The notes beneath the pieces were generated by a model. That model did not search any database and was not told the DNA's origin. It worked only from the letters and a program-made list of their open reading frames with translations. 64,000 nucleotides of DNA. It comes from Tetrapyrgos nigripes. Taxonomy: Eukaryota > Basidiomycota > Agaricomycetes > Agaricales > Campanellaceae. Location: NCBI GenBank assembly GCA_013368315.1, contig JAACJM010000088.1:248001-312000 (forward strand). Reading direction: 5' to 3'. Shown here piece after piece: positions 11,926 to 22,437 of this stretch (the stretch's first letter is position 1; each line of letters begins with the position of its first letter). A program made the position numbers and the translations under genes.

Positions 11926-13494
11926 CACAGGATTAGTATGACGAATTGTAAGGCGGAAGATGGAGATGGCAAGGGTACCATGATGCTGGAATGACTGGCG
12001 ATGATGAAGGTAGGAAACGAAGAGCGTAGCTTTAGGAGGTTCGGCTTGGCTTGGTTTCAGCCACATTACAAAATTTTTGCGGTTTGACTTTGGTATTGTT
12101 TGAAACGAAAGCCATCGGCGTGTAAACTATCTTCTTGCTCTACCTTCTATCTTGCATCTCAGTCCAACACCTGCATCAATAGCTCATCTGCACCATTCTC
12201 CTCATCTCCATCGTATTCGTCGTCACGTTAATTGTCTCTTGCAATCTTCAAGTATCCCTAGCCCTATACCTTGCGTCGTCACTGTATCACAATTCTCTCT
12301 CTCTCTCTTTTCTTTTTAATCTTCTTTTATTATTTTGCTGTTCTTCTCCCCACCTTCCCTCCCCTTCTTCCGACTGCCAACTCCGAAGCCTTCGATAAAA
12401 AAACCTCTCACCACTCCATCCATCCATCGTGGCACTGCACCTTGTGATCGAGAGCCAGGTGGTGGCGAACGACTCGGGATCCTAATCTCTGCTGGCAACA
12501 TTACAAGAATGGAGTAGAACTTTGTCTAAGGTCAATTCTACTCTACATATATGGGATCGTTACTTATTCTCGCTATTCGTTTCTACTTTCTAGGACTCGA
12601 CTTCGACCGTCCAGGGTCTTCATCTAACATCCAACTTCATTCACTGATTACTCCAACCACTTAACCAAGTCCCACTTCTCCATCCTATATACATACCATT
12701 GTCGTGTCGTCGCTCGCCAGCCATCTCGGCTTATTCTACAATCCTTCACACTTTCATGAACCAAAAACCCGGGGTCCATGGGTGCACTTGCAGTGCCGTG
12801 ACTGTCAGACTGTGAATATCCTCGTTGCTGCTGGCCGCTTAACATACATACATATTAAAACAAGGCTTTCTATCTCTAGGCTTTAGGCCTTTAAGCCTTT
12901 AGCGGATGCAACATCTACTCACCGCAACCAACCTTATCCTTACTCCCACTCGTCCTTTCTCTCCTTTCTACGCGACCTATCCGTCTCACCACTCATTGTC
13001 GAGACTGTCTTCTTACTACTCACGTCTGCCTCGGTATATTGACTCGTGATCACACACGTACGTCTTGCAGGACTCGATGGACATACACAACCTACACGGA
13101 AGGAGCAAGGAGCACTGGCATCGGCATCTTCATCTCATCACCATCGTCTACCCTCGTCTTTCAAACTCCAACCATTTCATTTTTTCCTTTCGTGTTTCTT
13201 TTGTATTTGTTTAACAAGGACTTACTTCCGCTCACATCATCTGTATGAGTATCATTTGTATCATAATGACTCTGCAATACCCCATACCCCTTTAATATCT
13301 CTTCCCATGGCATTTCTCTCACTCCGCGACGTCGACGTCGACTCGGGCGCACTCACTCACTGTATCAATTCAAATTGTATCATTACTAGACCTAGTACAT
13401 ACCACTCCTTCGTCGCTTCTTCATCGCTTCCTCGTCACTGTTAGAGTTAAGAGTTAAAGAGTTAGACTTGTCTTCCCTAGAGCCCACCCCTAGA
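11926..13494. other. Intergenic DNA, CT-rich
   Basis: About 1.6 kb in which I see no gene. It is pyrimidine-rich on the plus strand, with a (CT)n run at 12296-12308 and repeated tracts of TTAGAGTTAAGAGTTAAAG type at 13441-13465. This could be promoter or long 5' leader DNA. Overlapping open frames here lie on both strands and show only low-complexity sequence. Confidence 0.45.
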
Positions 13495-13960
13495 TTAGAT
13501 TCGAATTTCGAATTTCGTGCCCTACATTCAGCATCCAGTTCAGATTGTTCAGATTCGCTCATAATCAATTTCTTCCAAATTCAACAGTCGACCTGCGACG
13601 AGTTATGTTATGTATGACCATCAGCTCAAAACTCCAAAAACCCAAAAATCTCAAGGAAAAAAAAAACCAAACCAAACCCTCACCTTCCAACCCTCCATTT
13701 ACATAAATAACTTCTCCCGTAACATGTCCCGATACTTTATTCGAGGAGAGAAAGACGATTTGGGTTGCGACGTCGTAGGGAAGGGCGATTTTTTTGAGAG
13801 AGGTGCTGCGATTCGATTGCCCGTTGGTTAGTTACCAGACCTATACCTCCACTGGCACCTATAATGGCCATGTAATTGAGAGGTTTAGCAATTGTTGAGA
13901 CGTACCAGTGACGAGGACATGAACATCCTGCAGTTCCAGATCAATCACTTTAATGTTCTG
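13495..13960 (-). pseudogene. Internally deleted copy of the neighbouring SDR gene
   Basis: This piece matches two separated parts of the SDR gene at 14420-15729. Its left part (13500-13830) matches the 3' end and last exon of that gene (14290-14605), including the region encoding the [15 protein letters not shown] stretch. Its right part (13835-13950) matches the first two exons and first intron (about 15605-15730). Everything between, including the catalytic Tyr-x3-Lys exon, is missing. The copy cannot encode a working reductase. It lies in the same orientation as the parent, so it looks like a tandem duplication followed by an internal deletion. Confidence 0.75.
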
Positions 13961-13987
13961 CCCAACGACCAACTCACCTAATACTTA

Positions 13988-14060
13988 TACGACCCTTGCC
14001 AAAATCCGGGAACACAGGTTGGTTGCAAGATTACGAATCGGACTTTTGCCAAGGGTCGTA
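13988..14060. repeat. Short inverted repeat (hairpin)
   Basis: The left arm TACGACCCTTGCCAAAATCC (13988-14007) pairs with the right arm GGACTTTTGCCAAGGGTCGTA (about 14040-14060), with roughly 32 bp between and one or two mismatches. It could be a tiny mobile-element relic or a structured RNA region. Directly after it (14069-14098) a 10-bp unit, GTGAGTGACC, is repeated imperfectly three times. Confidence 0.6.
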
Positions 14061-14419
14061 TTGGGTGAGACCGTGAGTGACCGTGAGTGACCATGAGTCC
14101 CTCAAGTTCCATCCATTATTCCTCGTTCCCATTGCGATAATATTCTCCGATAATAATGAGTCAACAATCTATACAGGCCTGGGTGTACAACAAACATACT
14201 GACAAAAACAACATAACACGTTAATCATCTCAGATACTGGTTACATCTTCTTCCAGGCTTCTTGGGCCCTTCTTGAATCCCACCATCTTAGATTAGATTC
14301 GGGGATTTGTGCCCTACATTCAGCATTGAGTTCAGATCCGCTCATAATCAATCTCTTCTTCCAAATTCAACAGCCGACCTGCGGAGACGACGATAAGTTG
14401 CAGCAAATGATAACGCAAA

Positions 14420-15729
14420 CTAGGAAAAGAAAAAGAAAAAGAAACCAACTTGAAACACACCTTCCAACCCCCCATTCACATTAACAACTTCCCCCGTAAC
14501 ATGTCCCGAGACCTTGTTTGATGAGAGAAATACGACTTGGGTTGCGATGTCGTAGGGGAGACCGATTTTTTTGAGAGGGGTGCTGCGATTCGATCGCCCA
14601 GTGGAACAAGAACAGTTAGAATCGACGAGTTAGCTAGCTAGTTATGGCCGGGACCGAAAGCAAGAGCAAGAGTGAAAATCAATAAAGAACGAAACGAAGG
14701 AAGAGGAAGTTGGAAGTTTGTTCAAGGAGGAAGAATACGAAGGTAGGTGTAGGTAACGGAAGGAAGGAAGGTAAGGATGTAGTGACTCACGTAGCCATTG
14801 CCCTATACACCACCATCCTGTCCTTAAGCGCTTCTTCCGCCATCGGGGTCTTCACCCATCCTGGAGAAACGATGTTGACTCGAGCCCGGGGTGCTATTTT
14901 GACGATTTCGTTTTTAAGGGAGAGGGTTAGGCCGATGAGGGCTGGGGTAGGATTTAAGATTTAATTTTAAGTAAGATGAAGGGAAGAAAGAGAGGAGGAG
15001 AGGAGGAGAGATTAGTTGGTTGGTTATTCAAAGTCAAATTCCGACCATCAATACTCGCAGTGGCACGAAATACATTGTAAGAGTTAATGGACAACTTGGA
15101 TGGATAAAATAAAAGGTATACATACCACTCTTTGACGCTGCATAATCCGCATGATTCGCCTCCCCCACCTTTCCTGCACTCGATCCGATGAACACGAAAG
15201 CAGCTTTTTCTTTTTTATCCTCCCCCGTGTCCAGCAACCCTGACATCCAGCTCCTTGCCACCAAAAAGGAGGAAGTCAAATTCGTATCAAGCGTCTTTTT
15301 CCATCGATCTAACGACATATCCGCGAGGGGTTCGTCTTTGGTAGGCCAGATTCCATGATTGTTTACCACCACCTGGACTGGACCAAATGTTTGTATGACG
15401 GAGATATAGAGCTGGGTGACGGAGGATTCAGACGTCAGATCAGCTTGTACGACCTGGATCCTGGAACTACCGAATTGAGAGACGAGGGGTTCGAGGGTGG
15501 AAGAGGTGGTGTTATAGTGTGCTGTTACTTTGGCGCCTTGTTCTATGTTATAGTTGTAGATTTGTATCGTCGACTAGAAATACTTGTGGCTCACCAAGAA
15601 ACAGTTGGGCAGTTGCTAGACCTATGCCTCCACTGGCACCTATAATGGCCATGTAATTGAGAGCTTTAGCAGTTGTTGAGACGTACCAGTGACGAGGACA
15701 TGTACATCCTGCAATTCCAGATCAATCAT
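14420..15729 (-). CDS. Short-chain dehydrogenase/reductase (SDR)
   Basis: The start ATG is at 15727-15729 on the minus strand. Exon 1 gives [15 protein letters not shown] and, with exon 2, the nucleotide-binding [21 protein letters not shown]. The long exon gives [56 protein letters not shown] and SK: catalytic Ser, Tyr and Lys in classical SDR spacing (Y-A-A-S-K). Later exons give [37 protein letters not shown] and [20 protein letters not shown], ending near VNVNGGLEG. The family reduces or oxidises carbonyl/hydroxyl groups with NAD(P)(H); the substrate cannot be read from the sequence. NNHG replaces the usual NNAG. The extreme C terminus is uncertain: the frame runs on to a stop at 14420, or a further intron may begin just after GGLEG. 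It looks intact otherwise. Confidence 0.85.
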
Positions 15730-15949
15730 AGCACCAGTGAGTTGGTATGTTGTCGGCTCGGTATCCGAGTCAAACTCAGGCACTATAGAGCATATGCAAA
15801 ATTTCTTAAGCGCTACACGTAAGCGACCATTTTCACACGCAACGAGAGTCGCCACTCGTCCTTACAGGAAGGAAGATACGAATGCCACTGGCTCTTCTAA
15901 GTTCTTTACTTTCTTGCAGATGATGAGAAGCTTGCGACGCCGCGCCTGA

Positions 15950-16565
15950 TGTTGTCAGGCCGCAGGCGTCATATTTAAGCGGAGTTTACTCTAAGCGAGA
16001 CGGGCTCGGCGAACTCCGAACGTCACAAAAACGCGTTTCTGTACAATGTACATGTGGAAAACAGCGTGCAACTCTGGGCTGGGACAGCGTCAACCAACCG
16101 TCAATGGTCCAATTCAAGACAGCTCATATGTAGCATCTCTGGGAAGAATGCATCCGGGATAGACCTCTCCAAAGTCCAAAAACGCGTTGTGGATAAGCGA
16201 GGAGGCATGCTTTTTCAGAACCAGCGTTTTGGTTACCAAACAATGTTCTCTATACATCGCTTCAGTCCCATGAATGGCTGAGACGGTTGGGACGTAAGTA
16301 ATCCGCTTGGACAAACGACGTCGTCTGCAAGGGCATTTTTGCAAAGTTTTACACCCGGTAAGCCATTCAGTTTTTCCTTTCAGAGTACGTAGGCGATCTC
16401 AAATTTTTCATTGCAGAGGTCTCAAGTTTCAGATTTCAACATTGTTCAGGCCTCGACCCGGAACGGCGAACTTGCACGAAAGGTATAAAGGCCTGCCTCC
16501 AAAAGCCATTTTTCCTCACTCGAACAGTACCTCCCAGTCGTTCAAGCATCTCCCTCTCAGAAAAC
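15950..16565 (+). promoter_or_regulatory. Promoter region of hydrophobin 1
   Basis: TATAAAG lies at 16484-16490, about 76 bp before the ATG. Upstream are blocks shared with the other duplicated hydrophobin promoters: a CTCTCCAAAGTCCAAAAACG block near 16160-16190, a CATGAATGGCTGAGACGG block near 16268-16290, and a 5' leader reading CACTCGAACAGTACCTCCCA. The shared blocks suggest common control of this gene group. Confidence 0.6.
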
Positions 16566-17025
16566 ATGCAGTTCAAGATCATCACCATCTCTGCCCTCGC
16601 CACCCTTGCGGCTGCCACAGGTGCTCCTGCTAGCCAGTGTAACACCGGAAACCTCCAATGTAGGCTATGCCGTCCTCATCTCCGTTATTTTCTTTACTGA
16701 CTTGTTCGTGCTCGTCGTGGTCCCTGGTTCCCCTCGCTACTAGGTTGCAACAGCGTTCAGAGTTCCAACACCGGCCTTGTCTCAGGTCTCCTCGGATTGC
16801 TCGGCGTCGTTCTTGGAGCCGTCGATGCCCAAGTAGGCGTAACATGCAGCCCAATTTCTGTCATTGGCGTTGGAGGAAACTCTTGCACTGCTCAGCCCGT
16901 TTGCTGCGAGAACAACAGCTTCAGTAAGGTCGCTTTCCCCTGTACCGTTGACTGGCATTGACGTATTTCTTCCTCTAGACGGCATCGTTGCCCTTGGATG
17001 CTCCCCTGTTAACCTCAACTTGTAA
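16566..17025 (+). CDS. Class I hydrophobin 1
   Basis: Three exons (16566-16659, 16744-16923, 16979-17025) encode about 106 residues. The signal peptide is MQFKIITISALATLAAAT. The mature part carries eight cysteines in the class I pattern C-x6-CC-x32-C-x12-C-x5-CC-x12-C, ending SPVNLNL. Hydrophobins are secreted and self-assemble into amphipathic films on hyphae, spores and fruiting bodies; the class I pattern predicts stable rodlet layers. It is tandem with hydrophobin 2, which has the same intron positions. The 3' flanks of the two genes also match (ACAACTCTTAACTCCC blocks near 17330 and 19205), so the pair arose by duplication. All splice sites are canonical and the gene looks functional. 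Confidence 0.93.
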
Positions 17026-17939
17026 ACGCACTAGTCCCATGGTTCTCGGGACAACTGTAGGACAGATGCTTCAATCGAGTCTTCTCAATAGTCTACTACT
17101 GTATACCGTTGACAAATTTGAATGTCCCTGCCTTGCTCTAAGGCATTTTCTCTTGATATTTCTTCGTGTCATCACATAATCAAGATCTTGGAGGAGCTAA
17201 GAAAATCTTTTAAAAACATCTCCGAGGGATTTCTTCTCTCACTCAATTTTACCCTGATTTCGTAGTCGGCGGAATCACTTCCAGCTTAGGAGCCAATGAG
17301 AAACACTAGAGAAACATCATAAAAAGACAACGACAACTCTTAACTCCCCTGCAGACCTCTTCGGATCCGTCGAAGTTGATATTCCAACAGCGCGCAAACA
17401 GCTTGTAGATTGTAGATTGTAGCCACAAGTGACCGAACTCGGAGGAGACAGTGCGGTGCTTTAGCGAATGAGCACCGAGATTTGGAATGTTTTCTCACTG
17501 CGATCAATTGGCCTGGCAAAAGTGTTGCAGAAAACAAACTTGAATCAAAGCCTCCGAGTCGCTCCGAGTCACTGAGCAAGTTGCACAAAACCCGTCAAAG
17601 CTCCGAGTCTACAACCATCATGCATCATCTCCTGTACAATGCCTCCGCCCTTTGTTGCTAACCATTGTCATCGACGCACTCTGATACGTCTAATATGTGG
17701 CAATATCAATGTCACTCCTCGGTTTCTACACCAGCCCAATCGTACCCGAAAGAGACTACAACCATTGAACCAATCATAACATCCTTTGTCGTTATCCACT
17801 TACGAAATCCCGGAACATGTCCTGATCCAATGCACCCACGTCCATACATACCTCGTTCAAACAATGTCGCTTTTACACTCTTGAAGCTAGCAGTCATGGA
17901 CCAATTGGGATCTTGTCCCGAGGAGGCATGCTTGTTCAC
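17026..17939. other. Spacer between hydrophobins 1 and 2
   Basis: The 3' region of hydrophobin 1 plus unique DNA. An ACAACTCTTAACTCCC block at about 17330-17347 matches the one at 19200-19216 downstream of hydrophobin 2. No gene is visible. Confidence 0.5.
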
Positions 17940-18345
17940 CTGGGATCGGGGTGTCATCCTAGAGAATACTTCGCTTTAGTCCCATGAATGGCTGAGACGG
18001 TTGGGACGTAATTGACCTCTTTGACCAAATCTCTCGACCCTGAACGGTGTCGGACAGACCTCTCCAAAGTCCAAAAACGCGTCATGGATGAACTAAGAGG
18101 CGCTGGATGTGTAGTTTTTTCTGGGTACCTGGGATCGGGGTGTCATCCTAGAGAATGTTCTGTATACTTCACTTCAATCCCATGAATGACTGAGACGGTT
18201 TGGGGCGTAATTGACCGCTCGGACAAAGTCCCCAGACTCAGAATGGCGAACTTGCGCGAAAGGCATAAAAGCCTACCTCCAAAAGCCATTTTTCCTCACT
18301 CGAACAGTACTTCCCAGTCGTTCAAGCATCTCCCTCTCAGTAAAC
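17940..18345 (+). promoter_or_regulatory. Promoter of hydrophobin 2 with internally duplicated module
   Basis: A module of roughly 190 bp occurs twice: TGGGATCGGGGTGTCATCCT (about 17941 and 18129), followed by a CCCATGAATG(G/A)CTGAGACGG block (about 17980 and 18179) and a GGGACGTAATTGACC or GGGCGTAATTGACC block. A CATAAAA box is at 18264-18270, about 76 bp before the ATG. A CTCTCCAAAGTCCAAAAACG block (about 18060) is shared with the other hydrophobin promoters. Confidence 0.6.
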
Positions 18346-18807
18346 ATGCAGTTCAAGATCATCACCATCTCTGCCCTCGCCACCCTTGCGGTTGCCACAG
18401 ACCCCACGCCTGCTAGCCAGTGCAACACCGGAGGCCTCCAATGTAGGCTATGCCTTCCTCATCTCCGTCATTATCCTTACTGACTTGTTCGTGCTCGTCG
18501 TTGTCCCTGATCGCCCCGCTACTAGGCTGCAACAACGTTCAGACTACTCCCACCGGGGTTGTCCCAGGCCTCCTCAAATTGCTCGGCATCGTTCTTGGAG
18601 CCGTCGATGTCCCAATCGGCGTAACGTGCAACCCGATTTCTGTCATTGGCATTGGAGGAGACTCCTGCACTGCTCAGCCCGTTTGTTGCGAGAACAACAG
18701 CTTCAGTAAGCTCACTTTCCCCTGTACCTTTGACTAGTATTGATGTGTTTCTTCTTCTAGACGGCGTCGTTGCCCTTGGTTGCTCCCCTGTCAACCTCAA
18801 CCTGTAA
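18346..18807 (+). CDS. Class I hydrophobin 2
   Basis: Three exons (18346-18442, 18536-18705, 18761-18807) encode about 107 residues, with signal peptide MQFKIITISALATLAVAT. The cysteine pattern is C-x6-CC-x32-C-x12-C-x5-CC-x12-C. Compared with hydrophobin 1 it has an extra residue before the first Cys (DPTPASQ) and a Lys in the third loop (LLKLLGIVLG). The family role is a secreted surface-active coat protein. It is closer to the copies at 24.9 and 58.9 kb (VDVPIGVTCNPISVIGIGG) than to hydrophobin 1. Splice sites are canonical and no lesion is visible. Confidence 0.93.
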
Positions 18808-19422
18808 ACGCGCTCGTCCCATGGTCGTCGGGACAATTGTAGGACAGATGCTTCACTCGAGTCTTCTCAATAGTCTGCTACTGTATACAGTTGACGAATT
18901 TGAATGAACCTGTCTTCCTCTTGAATCGTATTGATATGACTTGCGAGCGTAACATGTTCACTACAAGAAGTCTTAAAAATCACCTGGGGCTTCTTCTCCC
19001 AGATTTCACTCAAATTTTCCTGAACTAACCCTATTCAACATGTACTATTTTATTGAAAGTACAAGCCCCCGTTTCAGAGCGACTTTGATATGCATTTCCA
19101 CGTACCTTGATTTCACAGCGGAACTAAAGGTCTGATATATTGGTCAGTTGAAGTTTCAGCCGAGCAGCCACTGAGAAACATCAAAAAAAAAAAAAAGACA
19201 ACGACAACTCTGAACTCCCGCCCTTTTCCGGCGCGGTGTAATCTACTACAATCTACAACCTCACGCCACGGTATTTGTATACTCCTGCGCTCACCCTCCC
19301 TGACTCTCTCTTGCCGGCGGAAATCAGCTTGTTAAAAAGATTCACAGTAATCATATGTATTTTGTGAACGATTACAACCATTCATATGGATCTATACAGT
19401 ATCTATCAACATCGATTCCGGT
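18808..19422. other. Downstream DNA of hydrophobin 2
   Basis: The 3' flank is shared in part with the other hydrophobin copies (GGACAGATGCTTCACTCGAG near 18842). A poly-A run lies at 19182-19195. No gene is visible. Confidence 0.45.
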
Positions 19423-22400
19423 TCAATAATCAAACTTCACCCTCGTCTTCAAACTCGATCCACAAAGCCCAGGCATCAGCGCCTTCACAACCAAATGTTT
19501 CCCCAATTTCGTACCTTTCACTTGTGCTAAAACCTCCATATAATCCCTAGATCCCTTTTCCAAATGCCCAAGATGACGATCGACGCTGGCGATGGTATAT
19601 CCGAGTGGATATTCTCGATAGTTGACTTGTATCATAAGTAGTTGTTTTCTTCCTTTCATGTCAGGGACTTTGAGGCGGTAGTTGAGGATTGTGGGGTAGA
19701 TGTCATCGAAGAGAGAGACGAGGACGATGTGACGGAGGTAATCGAGGATGTAGGGACGGTCTTTTGGAGGGATGAGGAGGATGGGGTCGAGTCGGTGATT
19801 TGTGCTGCATGGTGGTTCCGATTCGGCGGATTTGGAGCGTGAAAAAAAGTTTCAAACCAGTGAAGTCAGTTGAAAGACATTCTGTTCTGAAAAGTAAAAA
19901 GATAACTTACCAAGTATTTGGGGGGAATCGGGTGTCCGTATCTGTAAACAGAATCCACGATGACCATTCTTCCAATGGCACTTTTGGCACTCGTGCGAGC
20001 AGTACCACGTCAATTGACATCTGCTGCAGTATCTCATGCGGTGTTCTTTGCGAAGTACACCAGGGGGGAGCCGTGGTAGATAGGACTTTGTACACTGCAG
20101 CGCACAGGGACAATTATAATTTATCAATCCATCCAAGGAGAAATCACGTCATAAAAGCGGACATAGTAACATACCTGTAGCAAACATGCTCTCGATATTC
20201 AACCTCGAGTTCGCAAACATCTTGATCCGATGCGCGTCGTTTTCGATCCATTGTCACATTTTCCAAAATTCCAAGTCCGAGAAGGGAGAAGACTCCATCG
20301 CTTCGGCAAGGTTTTTGTTCTTGACGATTCGTGAAATCCACAGAACGAACGGAAGTAAGTGGTAGATAGCCAGCAATGACATCGAATATGTCCTTGATGT
20401 TCTCGCAGCTGTGGGAGTAGGGTCTTGGATCGACATCGGAGACTGGAGGAGGAGGGATACAAAGCATTGACTCGATGAGATCGAAGTTCAGTGCTTGGAT
20501 CATTGAACGACCTGGTGTCTCTCACGTCGTAGAGGATATCTTCGAGACATAAGGGGATAATTTGGAGCGCAAAGATGATCTCTCCTGGGGGAAAGGGCGC
20601 ACCGGATCTCACTGTTAAGCGGGACAGAGCCTGGCAGAGGTACTTTACAACGTCGTTCTCTACCATCTGCGGGACCCCTTGCGGGGCTGCAGGGACCTGG
20701 CTTGGATTTGCGGGTACCATCCTAAGTCATCATATATGACTTCCTGTACTGTAGAAACTATGTATATGAACTCAGAATTGTCTTCAAGCTAGTGTATTCA
20801 ATGCAAGGAAAGTGTAAAAATCTTCAAAAAAGAGGGATAAGCACAGCCACAATTTCGATTTTCTTTTTGTTTGTTTGCTATATTCTTACAGATTCTCTCT
20901 CAAAAAGGATATCAAGTCTCAATAGGACACTTCTCCACCCTCACGAGCATAGCTCGGTGTGAAAATGTCAAGTGAAGACGACAACAGCTGCCTTCGGGAA
21001 TTTCCGGCATGTTTCTCACGCATCTCAAGTGCGTCGAGAGGCTTGCTTTATGATCCTGAGGCTGTTAAAGTGAATTATCTTGTATATATGTGTTAAGACA
21101 TGTGTGCTGATCACTGATTGTTCAATAACAAGAAATGCATTTTGTAGAGGTCCCCGCATGTGGCTGTACACTTGCAGGGACCCTTCAAATGTTTTTTTTA
21201 CAAACTTCAATTGACCAGCCAAAGGTTTCTTATGGCAGATAGTGACCCTATAGTAGAAATAATCCCAGTTAAAGGCAATCTGGATAGGGTTAATAGCATG
21301 AGATTTTGACTTGAGCAACAATGACTGAAGTGAGAGGACACACAAAGTAAGTGTGAACTGGATGAATTGTGTACTGAGAACTATATATGGGTAAATAAGT
21401 AGATATTACAAGTATCTAGGGGTAAAACATCATGTATCTGTAAGAATAAAGCTAGAGAAATCATGAGAAATCATAGTAATTGAAGGAGAGATTAAGATAT
21501 GAATTCAGAGTTATTCAAGCCAGATAGGGACTTGAAGAGGATTCCCAAGAAGGGATTGATGAGGGACCTAACAAGATAGAAATTTGGGAAGGAGGGTCAT
21601 TGTAACTGAGACTGGTTGGGGTGAATTATTCTAATGTTAAATTACAGTTGGGAACTGAGTAGATATTCACAGGTACAAGGTTAGGATGGGTTTATTATAC
21701 AAAGAACTGATTAGAACAGTGAATTCTAAAAAGATCTAGCTAGTAGAGATAAGTATCAGGGTATCCGCAGGTCCCCGCAGAGGGTCCCCACAGGTTTCTG
21801 ATACCCGCTTTACAACGTCGTTCTCTACCAAAGCTTGGTGAAAGTGTCCTAGCTTCGGAGCGCGAATGCTGTAGTAAATGAGAGAAACACATGAATGAAT
21901 GGGGTAGAGGTCGAGTTCGTCGTTTTCCAATTCGTCAGCGAGTCTATGAATGAGAGCGCGTGCTCTGATGTTGGAGGATTTGTCGATGATGGCTACGATA
22001 CCAGTTAGGAAGTGTGAACCTTTGGCTTCGAGGAACAGTCTCTCTATCATCATCCAGACAAACTCCATAGCAGTGTTGTTCATCTCAGTAGCCCAGAAGA
22101 AGGTTTCTGTGAGCAAAGGAAGGAGGTCCGGAGTGGTATCCAGGAGTTCAGACGGAGGTAGAACCTCGCCGTCGAAGGTGAATGTGAGAAACGAGGTTGA
22201 AGTGAGGAGGATCCGAGTCTGGATCTGACTGTTATCCAACCCAGTTGGAGGTGGGTCTTTAAGGACGCAGTCATGAATAAACAAAAAAATCCACGGTGCG
22301 ATGAAAGGCCAGTTGTTTTCGATAATCTGGAGGCTTGCGGGCATTTCGATGGTTGATGAGAGAAAGCCAATGGAGGAAAGAACTCTGTCGAGGGTAACAT

Positions 22401-22437
22401 GACCATCTAGAGTGGTTATATCCAGAGAGGACGGCGG
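19423..22437 (-). pseudogene. MYND-type zinc-finger protein gene, 5'-truncated and split by an insertion
   Basis: The minus-strand reading starts in open frame at about 22437 (SSLDITTLDGHVTLDRVLSS) and runs through WIFLFIHDCVLKDPPPTG to FHQALVENDVVK. It is interrupted by DNA at 20666-21807 and resumes with YLCQALSRLTVRSG. Later exons carry the MYND finger (CALQC ... MRYCSRCQLTWYCSHECQKC, then HWKNGHRGFC) at about 19935-20110. The end is VKALMPGLCGSSLKTRVKFDY, with a stop at 19423. MYND fingers bind proline-rich peptides; this helical-repeat plus C-terminal MYND layout is common in Agaricomycete hypothetical proteins. No start lies inside the frame before the helicase fragment begins at 22.43 kb, so the 5' end is missing. 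An intact protein is unlikely unless the insertion is spliced out. Confidence 0.75.
20666..21807. mobile_element. 1.14-kb insertion in the MYND gene with 23-bp flanking direct repeats
   Basis: The 23-bp sequence at 20643-20665 (beginning CTTTACAACGTCG, ending TCTACCA) recurs at 21808-21830. Removing the insert and one copy would leave the MYND coding frame unbroken, so the repeat is a target duplication. Both ends carry GC-rich tracts around GCGGGGACC/GGTCCCCGC (20667-20710 and about 21762-21806), and a similar pair lies inside at 21148-21180. There is no coding capacity and no LTR. The middle is AT-rich. The superfamily is unknown. Confidence 0.75.

Noticed and set aside
18386..18709. Cys/Arg-rich frame of 107 codons across hydrophobin 2 (and similar ones at 16667, 24924 and 58910)
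   Set aside because: Reads through introns in the wrong frame; the spliced hydrophobin explains the region.
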